Positions 25,894 through 33,482 of a stretch of DNA of 38,271 bases are shown piece after piece. Both the position numbers and the translations under genes were made by a program. Source of the stretch: Candidatus Bathyarchaeota archaeon (GTDB lineage: Archaea; Thermoproteota; Bathyarchaeia; Bathyarchaeales; Bathyarchaeaceae); the NCBI GenBank assembly GCA_029879825.1, contig JAOUPL010000001.1, positions 1-38,271 of the forward strand, in the 5' to 3' direction. Each line of letters starts with the position of its first letter. The stretch's first letter is position 1. The notes under the pieces are model-generated. The model saw nothing but the letters and a program-made list of their open reading frames with translations. It did no database searches and had not been told where the DNA came from.

Positions 25894-27021
25894 CTACGCG
25901 ACCTGCATTATTTCCCTTGCTTTGTCAACGAATTTTCGCCGTTTTCGTTTATGATCCTTCACGAAGTTTAGAACGAGTTCTGTCGTCTTAGCTTTATGTT
26001 CTCCGCACAAGAGTTTCCCGCTTTTACAATCGTTGTAAACCTTCACAACGTCGTCGTCTTTTTCGACAAAATGGTACATTTCAATCTCGTATATGGGACA
26101 AATCTCCGGCACTCCGCCCAGTCTCCTCTGCTCTTCCACGGTGGGCCGTCCGCCGGTGAAGGCGTTTGAAATTTTCTTTGCTATAGATTCGGGGTTTTCG
26201 TGTAAAGTGAAGTAGCTCATGGAGTTTCGTTTAGCCATTTTTGGAGAACCGTCCAATCCCTTCATGATTTTGTGGTAGGTGGAGGAAGGTGAAACAAAAT
26301 TGAACTTGCGGCGAAACTTGCTGGCGAGGTCCCGAGTTAAACGTAGGTGGGCGTCTTGGTCAATACCTACAGGGACGACTGTTGGTTTTGGTCCGTCAAA
26401 ATCTTCGAGTTGAGGCATCAGTATGTCTCCCGCCTGTACGAGGGCGGACAAGTAGAGTCCAATGTTCCGTTCACCGTAGATGGCTTTCATTGTAGCCAGA
26501 GTTACGCTTCTTCCAAAAAGAACTGCTAAGTCTCTAACCCGCTGTTCCTTATACTGTCGATAAATGAAGCCACGCTTCGGGTCGAATCCTAGGGCGAGTA
26601 AATCTGCAACGTTGCCTGCAGCAATTTTTTCGCTTTTTTCGAAGGGGATTTTGTTGTCTTCGTAGGCTTCGATGTCTGCGATACAGTAGAAGGCAGTGGC
26701 TCCCTGTTGTTGGAAATAGATGATTTCCCGGGCGGTCATGAGGGTTCCTAAGTGAAACTCTCCTGTTGGTTTGATGCCACTCATTACTGCAAACTTTTCG
26801 TGGCTTTTCATATTTTCTAAGACGCTTTCGAAATCTCTGTGTCCGAAGATGACGCCGCGCCTCATATACATGCTTGGGTTCGGTATCTCCGCCAAAAGAG
26901 ATTTAAATCGCTGTATCCCGAACTCTTCGCAGAGGCGGTTGTAGTCCTCAACTACCGTTGTTCCCCAAGGGTCAAGCACCGTTTTCCTGTTACCAGCCGT
27001 CGACAACTTTTGACGTCCCAC
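25894..27021 (-). CDS. trpS: Tryptophanyl-tRNA synthetase
   Basis: 375 aa, archaeal/eukaryal-type class I enzyme. The HIGH-type motif is GEFHLGTLMTARE near residue 107. The KMSKS position reads GSPKMAKRNSMSYF, an altered but recognisable loop. PVGIDQDAHLRLTRDLA is the dimer/tryptophan-site helix of this family. GTG start; divergent from the flavin reductase gene. With tyrS and pheST it completes the aromatic amino-acid synthetases on the same strand within 6 kb. Confidence 0.94.
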   Translation of the reverse strand: MGRQKLSTAGNRKTVLDPWGTTVVEDYNRLCEEFGIQRFKSLLAEIPNPSMYMRRGVIFGHRDFESVLENMKSHEKFAVMSGIKPTGEFHLGTLMTAREIIYFQQQGATAFYCIADIEAYEDNKIPFEKSEKIAAGNVADLLALGFDPKRGFIYRQYKEQRVRDLAVLFGRSVTLATMKAIYGERNIGLYLSALVQAGDILMPQLEDFDGPKPTVVPVGIDQDAHLRLTRDLASKFRRKFNFVSPSSTYHKIMKGLDGSPKMAKRNSMSYFTLHENPESIAKKISNAFTGGRPTVEEQRRLGGVPEICPIYEIEMYHFVEKDDDVVKVYNDCKSGKLLCGEHKAKTTELVLNFVKDHKRKRRKFVDKAREIMQVA

Positions 27022-27128
27022 CGTTGCTAAATCATTAGGGTTGAGAAGTTTCTTTAAGGTTTCCGGAAATCAAATATTCACGTGGGAAACATGATAACAG
27101 ACAATATAAAAATTGAGCAGAGGAATGA

Positions 27129-27701
27129 TTGTTGAAGACAGAAAAAGTCGAAGTTCCTTTGTCCTCATCGTATAGGCTACTACATCCAAGGCTTACCGTG
27201 TTGGTGAGCTGCGTAGACAAAGCAGGCAAAGCAAACGTCATAACTCTGGCATGGTCCATGCCCGTGTCCATCAACCCACCCATAGTTGCCATAAGCATCG
27301 CTCCAAAAAGATATTCCCACCAACTGATTGAGGAGACGAAAGAATTTGTGATTAACATTCCAACGATGGACATCGTCCAAGAAACTCTATTTTGTGGCAG
27401 GAGAAGTGGAAGAAGTTACGACAAGTTTAAGGAAACACGGCTAACTACTCTGCCAGCCAAATTGGTTAAGCCGCCCATAATCAAAGAATGCGTAGCACAT
27501 TTAGAATGCAAGTTGGAGGAACAAATAACCGTGGGAGACCACACTCTCTTCATCGGCCGCGTTCTAACAGCCTACACGAATAAAGGAATCTTCGACGAAA
27601 AGTTTGACGTTAAACAGGTGAAAACCGTCTATCACATGGGAGGAGACGACTTCGTAACCCTTGCTCCCGAAATATTCTCGCCTCAATTGCAGGAACAATG
27701 A
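27129..27701 (+). CDS. Flavin reductase / FMN-binding split-barrel protein
   Basis: 190 aa. LVSCVDKAGKANVITLAWSMPVSINPP and SISIAPKRYSHQLIEETKEFVIN-like patterns are the flavin reductase-like FMN split barrel (COG1853). Such proteins reduce flavin with NAD(P)H or bind FMN in unknown oxidoreductases. The start is TTG at 27129 or the next codon, after GAGG. A TATA element AATATAAAAA lies about 25 nt upstream, so the leader is very short. Confidence 0.85.
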   Translation: MLKTEKVEVPLSSSYRLLHPRLTVLVSCVDKAGKANVITLAWSMPVSINPPIVAISIAPKRYSHQLIEETKEFVINIPTMDIVQETLFCGRRSGRSYDKFKETRLTTLPAKLVKPPIIKECVAHLECKLEEQITVGDHTLFIGRVLTAYTNKGIFDEKFDVKQVKTVYHMGGDDFVTLAPEIFSPQLQEQ

Positions 27702-27746
27702 AAGACAAAGAATAGTTGTTGACAAAAACATTGTTTCCGTCAAAAA

Positions 27747-28418
27747 TCACGGTTGATAGGCTTCTCCGGGTTTCAACGCAACAACCTTAACCTTTGGCGC
27801 TTTCTCCTTGACGAATTTTATGAAATCCTCAGCTGAAGGAGACAAAACTGGAAAGGTTTGGTAGTGCATCGGGATGACTACAGCAGGCTTGATCAACTTC
27901 ACCGCCTCAGCCGCCTCCTTAGGTCCCATGGTATAATAGTCGCCGATGGGAATCAGCGCCACATCCGGAAGATGAATTTCGCCGATAAGCTTCATGTCTC
28001 CAAAGAGTCCTGTGTCACCGGTATGATAGATGGTTTTTCCCTCTGCCTTTATAACGAAGCCTGCAGGCGCTCCCCGAGTTGAGGAATGGAAAGCCTGAAC
28101 CATGGTTACGCTTATCCCTTCTACGTCAACGGTTCCGCCGATGTTGATTCCAACAACGTCTTTTACGCCATTTTCCTTAGCAAAGACACCTAGTTCGTAT
28201 ATGCCAACAAAGGTCGCCCCGGTTCTTTTACAAATTTCAATAGCATCACCTAGATGGTCCCCGTGATCGTGGGTGACGCAAACTACGTCGGCTTTCTTGA
28301 TGTCTGAAGCCTTCATGGTGGCCAGTGGATTGCCAGTTAACCAAGGGTCTATCAGCAATATTTTGTTCGCCAACTCAACCTCGAAACCTGAGTGACCTAA
28401 CCACCTTATTTTTGCCAC
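27747..28418 (-). CDS. UPF0173-type metal-dependent hydrolase (metallo-beta-lactamase fold)
   Basis: 223 aa. The metal motif THDHGDHLGD (HxHxDH) is near residue 49; further ligands are AFHSSTRG, YHTGDTGLFGD and IPMHYQTFP. Length and motifs match the UPF0173 family of stand-alone metallo-beta-lactamase hydrolases of unknown substrate, distantly like UlaG. GTG start with GGTGATG upstream. Divergent from the methionine aminopeptidase gene. Confidence 0.92.
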   Translation of the reverse strand: MAKIRWLGHSGFEVELANKILLIDPWLTGNPLATMKASDIKKADVVCVTHDHGDHLGDAIEICKRTGATFVGIYELGVFAKENGVKDVVGINIGGTVDVEGISVTMVQAFHSSTRGAPAGFVIKAEGKTIYHTGDTGLFGDMKLIGEIHLPDVALIPIGDYYTMGPKEAAEAVKLIKPAVVIPMHYQTFPVLSPSAEDFIKFVKEKAPKVKVVALKPGEAYQP

Positions 28419-28483
28419 GGCACATCACCTTTTCTAAACTTTTTTTAACTCCTCCCTCATTTAAGGGATTTACGTGTAAGACT

Positions 28484-29386
28484 ATGGCAATACCTGGAGA
28501 AGTCTTCCAAAAATACCGACTCGCTGGAAAAATCGCTAGAGAAGTTCGAGAAGAGATGAGAAGAACCGTTCGTGAAGGAATGCCAATAATTGACATATGT
28601 GAAAAAGCAGAGTCTCTAATTAGGAAAAAGGGAGGAAAGCCTGCGTTTCCCTGCAACGTGTCCGTCAATGAAATAGCCGCGCACTATACGTCTCCGCCGC
28701 AGGATAAGCGGACTGTTCCCGAAAATTCCATAGTTAAAATAGACATCGGCGTTCACGTTGACGGTTACATTGCCGACACAGCTGTAACCGTTTGTTTCAA
28801 TCCAGAATATGACGACCTCGCAGACACGGCAGAAGAAGCCCTGAAAAAGGCTGTAGAAATACTTCAACCTGGGCTGTCCTTGTCACGCTTCGGCTCAACT
28901 ATTCAAAAGACGATTAAGACCCGTGGGTTCAAACCCGTCTCGAATCTCACTGGACATTTGATTGGACGTTATTTAATACACGCAGGAAAATCTTTACCCA
29001 ACGTGTTTCACGTCTCCACCTCCAGAGTGAAGGAAGGGGAAATCTACGGAGTCGAACCTTTCACAACGGTTGCTAAGGCTGCTGGTAGAGTTGAGAACGG
29101 TGAAGAAGCACACATTTTCAGATATCTGAAGCATAAGTCTTTGAAAGACCCCTACGCGAAACGACTTTTGAACCATATCAGAAAGAACTTTCAGACTCTT
29201 CCTTTCACAGAGCGGTGGCTTCAAGGATGCGTGCCGCCTAGTAGCTATGAAACTGCGTTTTCCGGGCTCCTATCTTCAAAAGCTTTGATGTCTTATCCCG
29301 TCTTTGTAGAAGCAAGTAGAAAGCCTGTGGCGCAGGCTGAACACACGATTTTGGTGGTAAAAGACGGCTGTAAGGTGTTAACTTAG
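28484..29386 (+). CDS. map: Methionine aminopeptidase, type II
   Basis: 300 aa, archaeal type II length. It removes the initiator Met from nascent proteins. Metal ligands are visible: the two Asp in IVKIDIGVHVDGYIADTAVTV (about 80-100), His in SNLTGHLIGRY, Glu in YGVEPF and Glu in AQAEHTILV. The substrate His is in AAHYTSPP. ATG 28484 is preceded by a TTTAAGGG box about 22 nt upstream, fitting a leaderless message. The frame stays open upstream into the divergent hydrolase gene, but that part is not coding. Confidence 0.95.
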   Translation: MAIPGEVFQKYRLAGKIAREVREEMRRTVREGMPIIDICEKAESLIRKKGGKPAFPCNVSVNEIAAHYTSPPQDKRTVPENSIVKIDIGVHVDGYIADTAVTVCFNPEYDDLADTAEEALKKAVEILQPGLSLSRFGSTIQKTIKTRGFKPVSNLTGHLIGRYLIHAGKSLPNVFHVSTSRVKEGEIYGVEPFTTVAKAAGRVENGEEAHIFRYLKHKSLKDPYAKRLLNHIRKNFQTLPFTERWLQGCVPPSSYETAFSGLLSSKALMSYPVFVEASRKPVAQAEHTILVVKDGCKVLT

Positions 29387-29391
29387 CTGTT

Positions 29392-29787
29392 CTACTTCTC
29401 TTTTTCCTTAACCTCGCGATAGATCGAGGTAATCATCATGTTATCGCTGCATTTCGGGCAAGGTTCCGTTTCTTTGAAGATGTAGTCTCCTCTTTCGAAG
29501 TCTCGAATGTTTTTGAACCCACATTTTTGGCATAGTATTGTTGTGACTACTTGAGGCATTTCAAAGGCTTCTCGCAGAGTCCTTCTCTTTGTTTGTAAAA
29601 GCAGGTAAGCTGATATGGCGAGTCCAATGAAGCCTATCAACATGTAAATTTGCGCACTGGGGTCCTGACTTTTATACGTGGCAAATCCCATAAAGAGGGC
29701 GATGACCGACAAAACAACGGTTATTAAAACCATTACAACAGAGAACAAGGAAATATTTGCTTTCGGAGGCTCAGCCTTATCAGTCAT
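29392..29787 (-). CDS. Two-TM membrane protein with C-terminal zinc ribbon
   Basis: 131 aa. Two hydrophobic segments at about 15-37 (SVVMVLITVVLSVIALFMGF) and 48-65 (YMLIGFIGLAISAYLLL) are followed by a cytoplasmic zinc ribbon: CQKCGF and CPKC, 22 residues apart. The function is unknown. Directly downstream of the DUF1512 gene: its stop overlaps the GGTGA ribosome site, and ATG 29787 is preferred to GTG 29796. The two proteins probably act together at the membrane. Confidence 0.8.
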   Translation of the reverse strand: MTDKAEPPKANISLFSVVMVLITVVLSVIALFMGFATYKSQDPSAQIYMLIGFIGLAISAYLLLQTKRRTLREAFEMPQVVTTILCQKCGFKNIRDFERGDYIFKETEPCPKCSDNMMITSIYREVKEKEK

Positions 29788-29796
29788 TTCTTTCAC

Positions 29797-30918
29797 CTAC
29801 TGTCCAATACCTATCGTGTTCCCGATGCCCGCTATTATAACTACGTCTCCCTCCTTTGTCCTTTCCAGAAGCAGCCTCTTAATTCGTTGAATCGCCGTAT
29901 CCGCGGCGTCGAATACTTCTTTTCGCATAGGAGAAACAGCGTCTCCGATGTCTTGCTTGATAATGACGGCATTCACAGGAATCTTGTATTTAAGCACCGA
30001 TTCCTCTATCTTGAATTGGTCGACTCCTGGCCCACCGATAGCTGCACCTACTCCCTCAGCCACATCGCCAGGTTTCTCTCCTTCAAGCTTTTGTGCAGCA
30101 TCTATCATAACTATTGTGGCAATCTTTCCCTTAGTTTCGTTTATGATCTTTATTATCCCATCTCCAGGTTTACCCACGGTTCCACCCGGGCCTTCTGACT
30201 TCAGAACGTGTGCTATTCGGCCTTCTAGGGGCACTGTGGCTGCAACAATGTCCTTGGCTATCTTTCTTGTTTTATGTCCATGCATCAGTTTAGCGGCGAC
30301 GAGAGCACCTGCTCCGTCACCTATGGGTTGACCAGTTGCGAAGGCCTTTAGAGCGCTGGCGAAGGCTTCTGCTTCTTTCATAATCAGAGGTAAAACCATT
30401 TGAAGTTGCATGATTATGTAGAGGCTCAGGGTTTTTTTGCCGAGTATATAGAAATGCCTTATAACCTTGTAGATAATGTGTAGTGCCATGGCAGCCTCAA
30501 GAGTGTTTTCCAAATTATTCAATTGTACTTCATCTGCTTCCGGCGCCATGAGCTTAACTTCATCCTTAAAGCGAACATCTCGAACGTCCAACAAGTGGTC
30601 CAGTTTCCAAACTATGCCTGAAGGATCCATACTCTGAGGAGTTATGGCTATGTATTCCAAAAATTGGTCAACCCTCTCGGTGGGGTCTTCCGGAGGTTTT
30701 CCTATTTCCTTTATTGTCTCCATGGTCAGCTTCCGCCCTTCGTCTCTTATGAATTTGAGGCGGTGCAGATGTTTTTCAACGTCCCTCAGCATGACGGTCA
30801 TTTGGAAGCGTTGCCCATAAAACATGAAAAACACGAAAAAACCGAGCCAAGCTATTTGTAAAACCCATCCTATAATATCGCTTCCGCCCGGGAACAACTG
30901 AGAAACTTGTGAAATCAT
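29797..30918 (-). CDS. DUF1512 family membrane-anchored protein
   Basis: 373 aa. One N-terminal membrane segment (about 13-34, DIIGWVLQIAWLGFFVFFMFYG) is followed by a helical region and a C-terminal domain with Gly-rich motifs (GDGAGALVAAKLM, GKPGDGIIKIINETKGKIA, GAAIGGPGVDQF). The layout matches archaeal DUF1512 proteins, whose role is unknown. GTKG-like glycine loops suggest nucleotide or phosphate handling, but that is a guess. Upstream partner of the zinc-ribbon membrane protein in a two-gene operon. Confidence 0.85.
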   Translation of the reverse strand: MISQVSQLFPGGSDIIGWVLQIAWLGFFVFFMFYGQRFQMTVMLRDVEKHLHRLKFIRDEGRKLTMETIKEIGKPPEDPTERVDQFLEYIAITPQSMDPSGIVWKLDHLLDVRDVRFKDEVKLMAPEADEVQLNNLENTLEAAMALHIIYKVIRHFYILGKKTLSLYIIMQLQMVLPLIMKEAEAFASALKAFATGQPIGDGAGALVAAKLMHGHKTRKIAKDIVAATVPLEGRIAHVLKSEGPGGTVGKPGDGIIKIINETKGKIATIVMIDAAQKLEGEKPGDVAEGVGAAIGGPGVDQFKIEESVLKYKIPVNAVIIKQDIGDAVSPMRKEVFDAADTAIQRIKRLLLERTKEGDVVIIAGIGNTIGIGQ

Positions 30919-31163
30919 TAGCTATTCACACATCTCAAAGACTACGCGGTTGGTAATAAATTTTGAGGATTTATGGTATATCTTTCACTTGAAGTAATAG
31001 CAAACTATAAGACAGGAATTTTTTGGAAGGGCATAATCCCTCAATTCTCTGAGCAGGGGAAGAGCGCTATTTATACCTTCAACATTGTTTGTGTCACAAA
31101 AACACAAACACACACGCATTTCGAGTCATACCTTTTATTCGAAAATGCTTTTAGACGCTAAAA

Positions 31164-31288
31164 GGGGTTGCCAGCTTTCCCGACTTCGCGTGGCCGAAGA
31201 CCACACTAACACCGGAAACGGAGCGCGGTTTAACTTCTGAGTTCGGAATGGGATCAGGTGGGTCCCGCGCCCTATGGCCGGCAACCCC
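31164..31288 (-). rRNA. rrf: 5S ribosomal RNA
   Basis: The ends GGGGTTGCC and GGCAACCCC pair as helix I. The minus strand contains the conserved core GATCCCATTCCGAACTCAG followed by AAGTTAAACC. The length of 125 nt fits archaeal 5S. It stands apart from 16S/23S, as in many archaea. A minus-strand CTTAAT box about 27 nt upstream and CCCCTTTT at the 3' end may be its promoter and stop signal. Confidence 0.95.
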
Positions 31289-31342
31289 AATAACTTCGTC
31301 AATCTTTCGTTCATTAAGTTTTCGCTTTAGTCCTGCGAGAAA

Positions 31343-31354
31343 CGTATATATTTA
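31343..31354 (+). promoter_or_regulatory. TATA box for tRNA-Trp
   Basis: GTATATATTTAG is centred about 28 nt upstream of the first tRNA base, as expected for a leaderless or short-leader archaeal tRNA. Confidence 0.6.
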
Positions 31355-31394
31355 GAACCTATAAACTGTTGGACTAGGGGCCGTAGTCTAGCTA

Positions 31395-31422
31395 CGCCTC
31401 GTCATCTGATGAGGCGCTGGAA
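31395..31422 (+). other. tRNA-Trp intron 1 (D loop)
   Basis: 28 nt. Exon TAGC pairs with intron GCTG; bulges TA|C and AA|A; inner helix GCCTC/GAGGC around a 10-nt loop. Confidence 0.75.
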
Positions 31423-31434
31423 AGGGATGACGAC

Positions 31435-31463
31435 AGTTGATGCGAAGTAGTGTCAACCGTTAA
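31435..31463 (+). other. tRNA-Trp intron 2 (anticodon stem, after position 28)
   Basis: 29 nt. Exon GACG pairs with intron CGTT (one wobble); bulges AC|A and AA|G; inner helix GTTGA/TCAAC. Removal joins AC to GGG and completes the anticodon stem. Confidence 0.75.
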
Positions 31464-31472
31464 GGGCTCCAG

Positions 31473-31532
31473 AACAGAATTCACGGGTTTGCTGACCGTG
31501 TCGGGATGAAGAAATTCTGGAGCGGTGAAGAA
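31473..31532 (+). other. tRNA-Trp intron 3 (position 37/38), box C/D-like
   Basis: 60 nt, bounded by tRNA structure; no clean BHB found. It contains TTCTGGAGC (31515-31523), complementary to exon GCTCCAGAA (31466-31474), and CTGA (31492-31495) 9 nt before GATGA (31505-31509), i.e. D'/C'-like boxes. The tRNA-Trp introns of haloarchaea are known to act as box C/D methylation guides. Confidence 0.65.
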
Positions 31533-32495
31533 ACCCGTAGGAACGGGGATGAACTGTTCCGGGTAAAGGTCGTCGGTTCAAATCCGGCCGGCCCCACCAC
31601 AAGCCGAACCGGCCCCGCCCGCGCGAAGATCTTCGGCACACTGTGGGAGCTGAAGAAGCGGGGCTACTGCGACATCACCTTGAAGACGAAAGGCGAACGC
31701 CTGAGGTTTCTGGCAAGGCACGTGGACCTGGATGACCCGGAGGCTGTGAAAGGGTTCATCGCAGAACAAACAAGCTGGTCCAATGGCTACAAACAGAGCG
31801 TAGCATACGCTTACGACAACTATGTGAAAACCAACGGCTTGCATTGGACTCTGCCACACTTCCGAGTGGAAGATAAACTGCCCAAGATTCCAACCGAGGA
31901 AAAAATCAACCAGATAATCGTAAGGGCCAGAGGCAAATATGTCCTGGTTTTCAGCATCCTCCGGGACACCGGCATGAGGCCCATCGAACTCGAAAGGACC
32001 AAAGTTAGAGACATAGACTTGGATACAGGAGTTATCACCGTCCGCACGGCGAAAGGCGGCTTAGGACGATCACTGAAGGTGAAGACGCAGACGCTGGCCA
32101 TGCTGAAGGAATACCTCGGGAAGCACGGCTTCGGGCTGAACGACCAGCCTTTTCCGAAGAGGAAGAAGATGACGGGGCGCTGGGTCAGGCTGAGGAACAC
32201 GGTCGCGGGGAAGCTGAAGGACGCCTCTTTCAGGGCGATCAGGCTCTACGACCTGAGGCACTTCGTCGGGACGACGACCTACCACAGGACCAAGGACATA
32301 GTCTACACCCAGAGGGTGCTGGGGCACAGGAGCCTGAAGAACACGATGAGGTATGTCCAACTGATAGACTTTGAAGAAGATGAGTTTACTTCTGCGGTAG
32401 CTAGGAACTTACAGGAAGCTTGCCAACTGATAGAAGTTGGCTTCGAATACGTAACAGAAATAGACGGTGCAAAACTATTCAGGAAAAGAAAGTAG
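31506..32495 (+). CDS. Tyrosine recombinase (integrase), C-terminal part, in frame with tRNA-Trp 3' end
   Basis: Numbering from an in-frame ATG in a tRNA intron, which is not a real start: the frame runs open through the tRNA T arm and CCA end (GSNPAGPT is tRNA read as protein). A SAM-like core-binding domain (about 43-115) and a catalytic domain follow: R158 (TGMRP), Y248-x-x-R251 (LYDLRH), H274 (LGHR) and Y283 (MRYV). The Y-x-x-R form is typical of archaeal integrases. This arrangement fits an SSV-type integrase whose N-terminal segment sits at the other end of the integrated element. The stretch 32070-32350 is much more GC-rich than the rest. Confidence 0.85.
   Translation: MKKFWSGEETRRNGDELFRVKVVGSNPAGPTTSRTGPARAKIFGTLWELKKRGYCDITLKTKGERLRFLARHVDLDDPEAVKGFIAEQTSWSNGYKQSVAYAYDNYVKTNGLHWTLPHFRVEDKLPKIPTEEKINQIIVRARGKYVLVFSILRDTGMRPIELERTKVRDIDLDTGVITVRTAKGGLGRSLKVKTQTLAMLKEYLGKHGFGLNDQPFPKRKKMTGRWVRLRNTVAGKLKDASFRAIRLYDLRHFVGTTTYHRTKDIVYTQRVLGHRSLKNTMRYVQLIDFEEDEFTSAVARNLQEACQLIEVGFEYVTEIDGAKLFRKRK
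31540..31566 (+). other. tRNA-Trp intron 4 (after the anticodon arm)
   Basis: 27 nt. Exon CCCG pairs with intron CGGG; bulges TA|G and AA|A; inner helix GAAC/GTTC. Removal joins CCCGTA to AGGTC. Confidence 0.75.
31567..31599 (+). other. Probable attachment site core (tRNA 3' end)
   Basis: The last tRNA exon is shared by the host tRNA and the integrase frame. I found no second copy of this segment in the rest of the window, so the far attachment site would lie beyond it. Confidence 0.5.
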
Positions 32496-32509
32496 CTTTG
32501 TGCACCTAC

Positions 32510-32523
32510 CATGCATGCATGCG
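32510..32523. repeat. CATGCATGCATGCG tract
   Basis: Self-complementary alternating purine-pyrimidine sequence starting 15 nt after the integrase stop; a sister tract (TGCGCATGCATGCA) is at 32737-32750, at the start of the next gene. Confidence 0.5.
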
Positions 32524-32735
32524 ATTCGCATACGCCCTGCCCGGTTTCTTCCCGCCCCCCTGCGCAGGACTTAGTTAGAGCAAATAACATGTTAACGCGC
32601 ACGCGATGCAAACAGTTGGAGAGCTTTTTGAAAACCTAGGGGAAAAACCAGGGAGCTAAGTGAAAACATCGACCTGTATCACAAACTGATACTCTCAAGA
32701 ATGAAACCTACGAAAGACGAGTAATATCCAGTTCT

Positions 32736-33482
32736 GTGCGCATGCATGCAAAAAACGACTTGCGCGCGTGTATGAAACAAGAAAACGTTTGTATACCACC
32801 TGTTGAAACATTGTTATATAGTCAGGTGATTTTATTGGCTGAAAAATGGGATGGAGTGGCATTTCTGAAAAATCGTATTGAAGCAATAGACCAACAATGG
32901 GTTGAAAATGTTCGGAAGACCAAATTCTTTCGAGTGGGTGCCTTTAATCTTCCCCACATGGAACCACAATTGAGACAGGTATATATGGATACTTATTTTA
33001 TCACAATGATGGGTTTTTGGAATGTTTCCATAATAATGCAAGGTGTGTTGTTGGAAACTTTGGTCAAAGAGATAATATTTGCAAAAGAGAAGAAAGAGTT
33101 CCAAAAGCCTTTTGGTGACGCCATTGATAGGTGTGAAAAGAAAGGTTACCTAAGCGATGAAGAGATCAGATTTTTGAGGCGATTCAAGGACGAGATTAGG
33201 AACCCCTATCAACATGTAGATGTCAAGAAGATAGTTGGAGAAAGCAAAGTTCGTGCATGGAAGATCTCGCTTAAAAAGGGCAAAGTAGCGGAGTCATTAC
33301 TTAAAGGGGTCGAAAAAGTGTTTAGAGAAGATGCTGGCCATGGCGAGTTGAAAGGTTATGAAGATATGAGACCCGTTGGAGTAGTCATTAAAGATGAGAT
33401 TGACAGACGATTGGCATTGCCTCTTTTCGGTCAAGTTGAAAAATTAGTTAGAAGTTTGTCAACAAAACATTTCAAGGTATAA
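32736..33482 (+). CDS. Unrecognised protein with HEPN-like RNxxxH motif
   Basis: 248 aa, largely helical, no membrane segment. I do not recognise the family. LRRFKDEIRNPYQHVD carries R155-x4-H160, the motif of HEPN RNases and nucleotidyltransferase toxins, placed in a helix-rich context as in that fold. If real, it could be a defence or toxin-type RNase of the integrated element. The start is uncertain: GTG 32736, ATG 32742 or ATG 32772, none with a good ribosome site, and the 5' end lies in a CATGCATG tract. Confidence 0.6.
   Translation: MRMHAKNDLRACMKQENVCIPPVETLLYSQVILLAEKWDGVAFLKNRIEAIDQQWVENVRKTKFFRVGAFNLPHMEPQLRQVYMDTYFITMMGFWNVSIIMQGVLLETLVKEIIFAKEKKEFQKPFGDAIDRCEKKGYLSDEEIRFLRRFKDEIRNPYQHVDVKKIVGESKVRAWKISLKKGKVAESLLKGVEKVFREDAGHGELKGYEDMRPVGVVIKDEIDRRLALPLFGQVEKLVRSLSTKHFKV

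Larger units (their letters stand above)
31377..31599 (+). tRNA. tRNA-Trp (anticodon CCA) with four predicted introns
   Basis: Acceptor GGGGCCG (31377-31383) pairs with CGGCCCC, with A31596 and an encoded CCA (31597-31599). Exons: 31377-31394, 31423-31434, 31464-31472, 31533-31539, 31567-31599. Joined they give 76 nt plus CCA: D stem GTCT/TGAC, anticodon stem ACGGG/CCCGT, loop CTCCAGA with CCA at 31469-31471, and T stem GTCGG/CCGGC. Introns 1, 2 and 4 each show the same BHB pattern (3-nt bulges TAC/AAA, ACA/AAG, TAG/AAA around 4-bp helices). Intron 3 is at the canonical 37/38 site. The 3' end is fused to an integrase frame. Confidence 0.82.

Noticed and set aside
28325..28483. 53-codon N-terminal extension of methionine aminopeptidase
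   Set aside because: It overlaps the divergent hydrolase gene; the family start and a promoter fit ATG 28484.
31377..31599. tRNA-Ala(TGC), tRNA-Val(CAC) or tRNA-Ile(GAT) readings of the intron-rich tRNA
   Set aside because: Each gave local stems but conflicted with the BHB splice sites, the D-arm register or the missing G3-U70 pair; only the Trp solution satisfies all arms.
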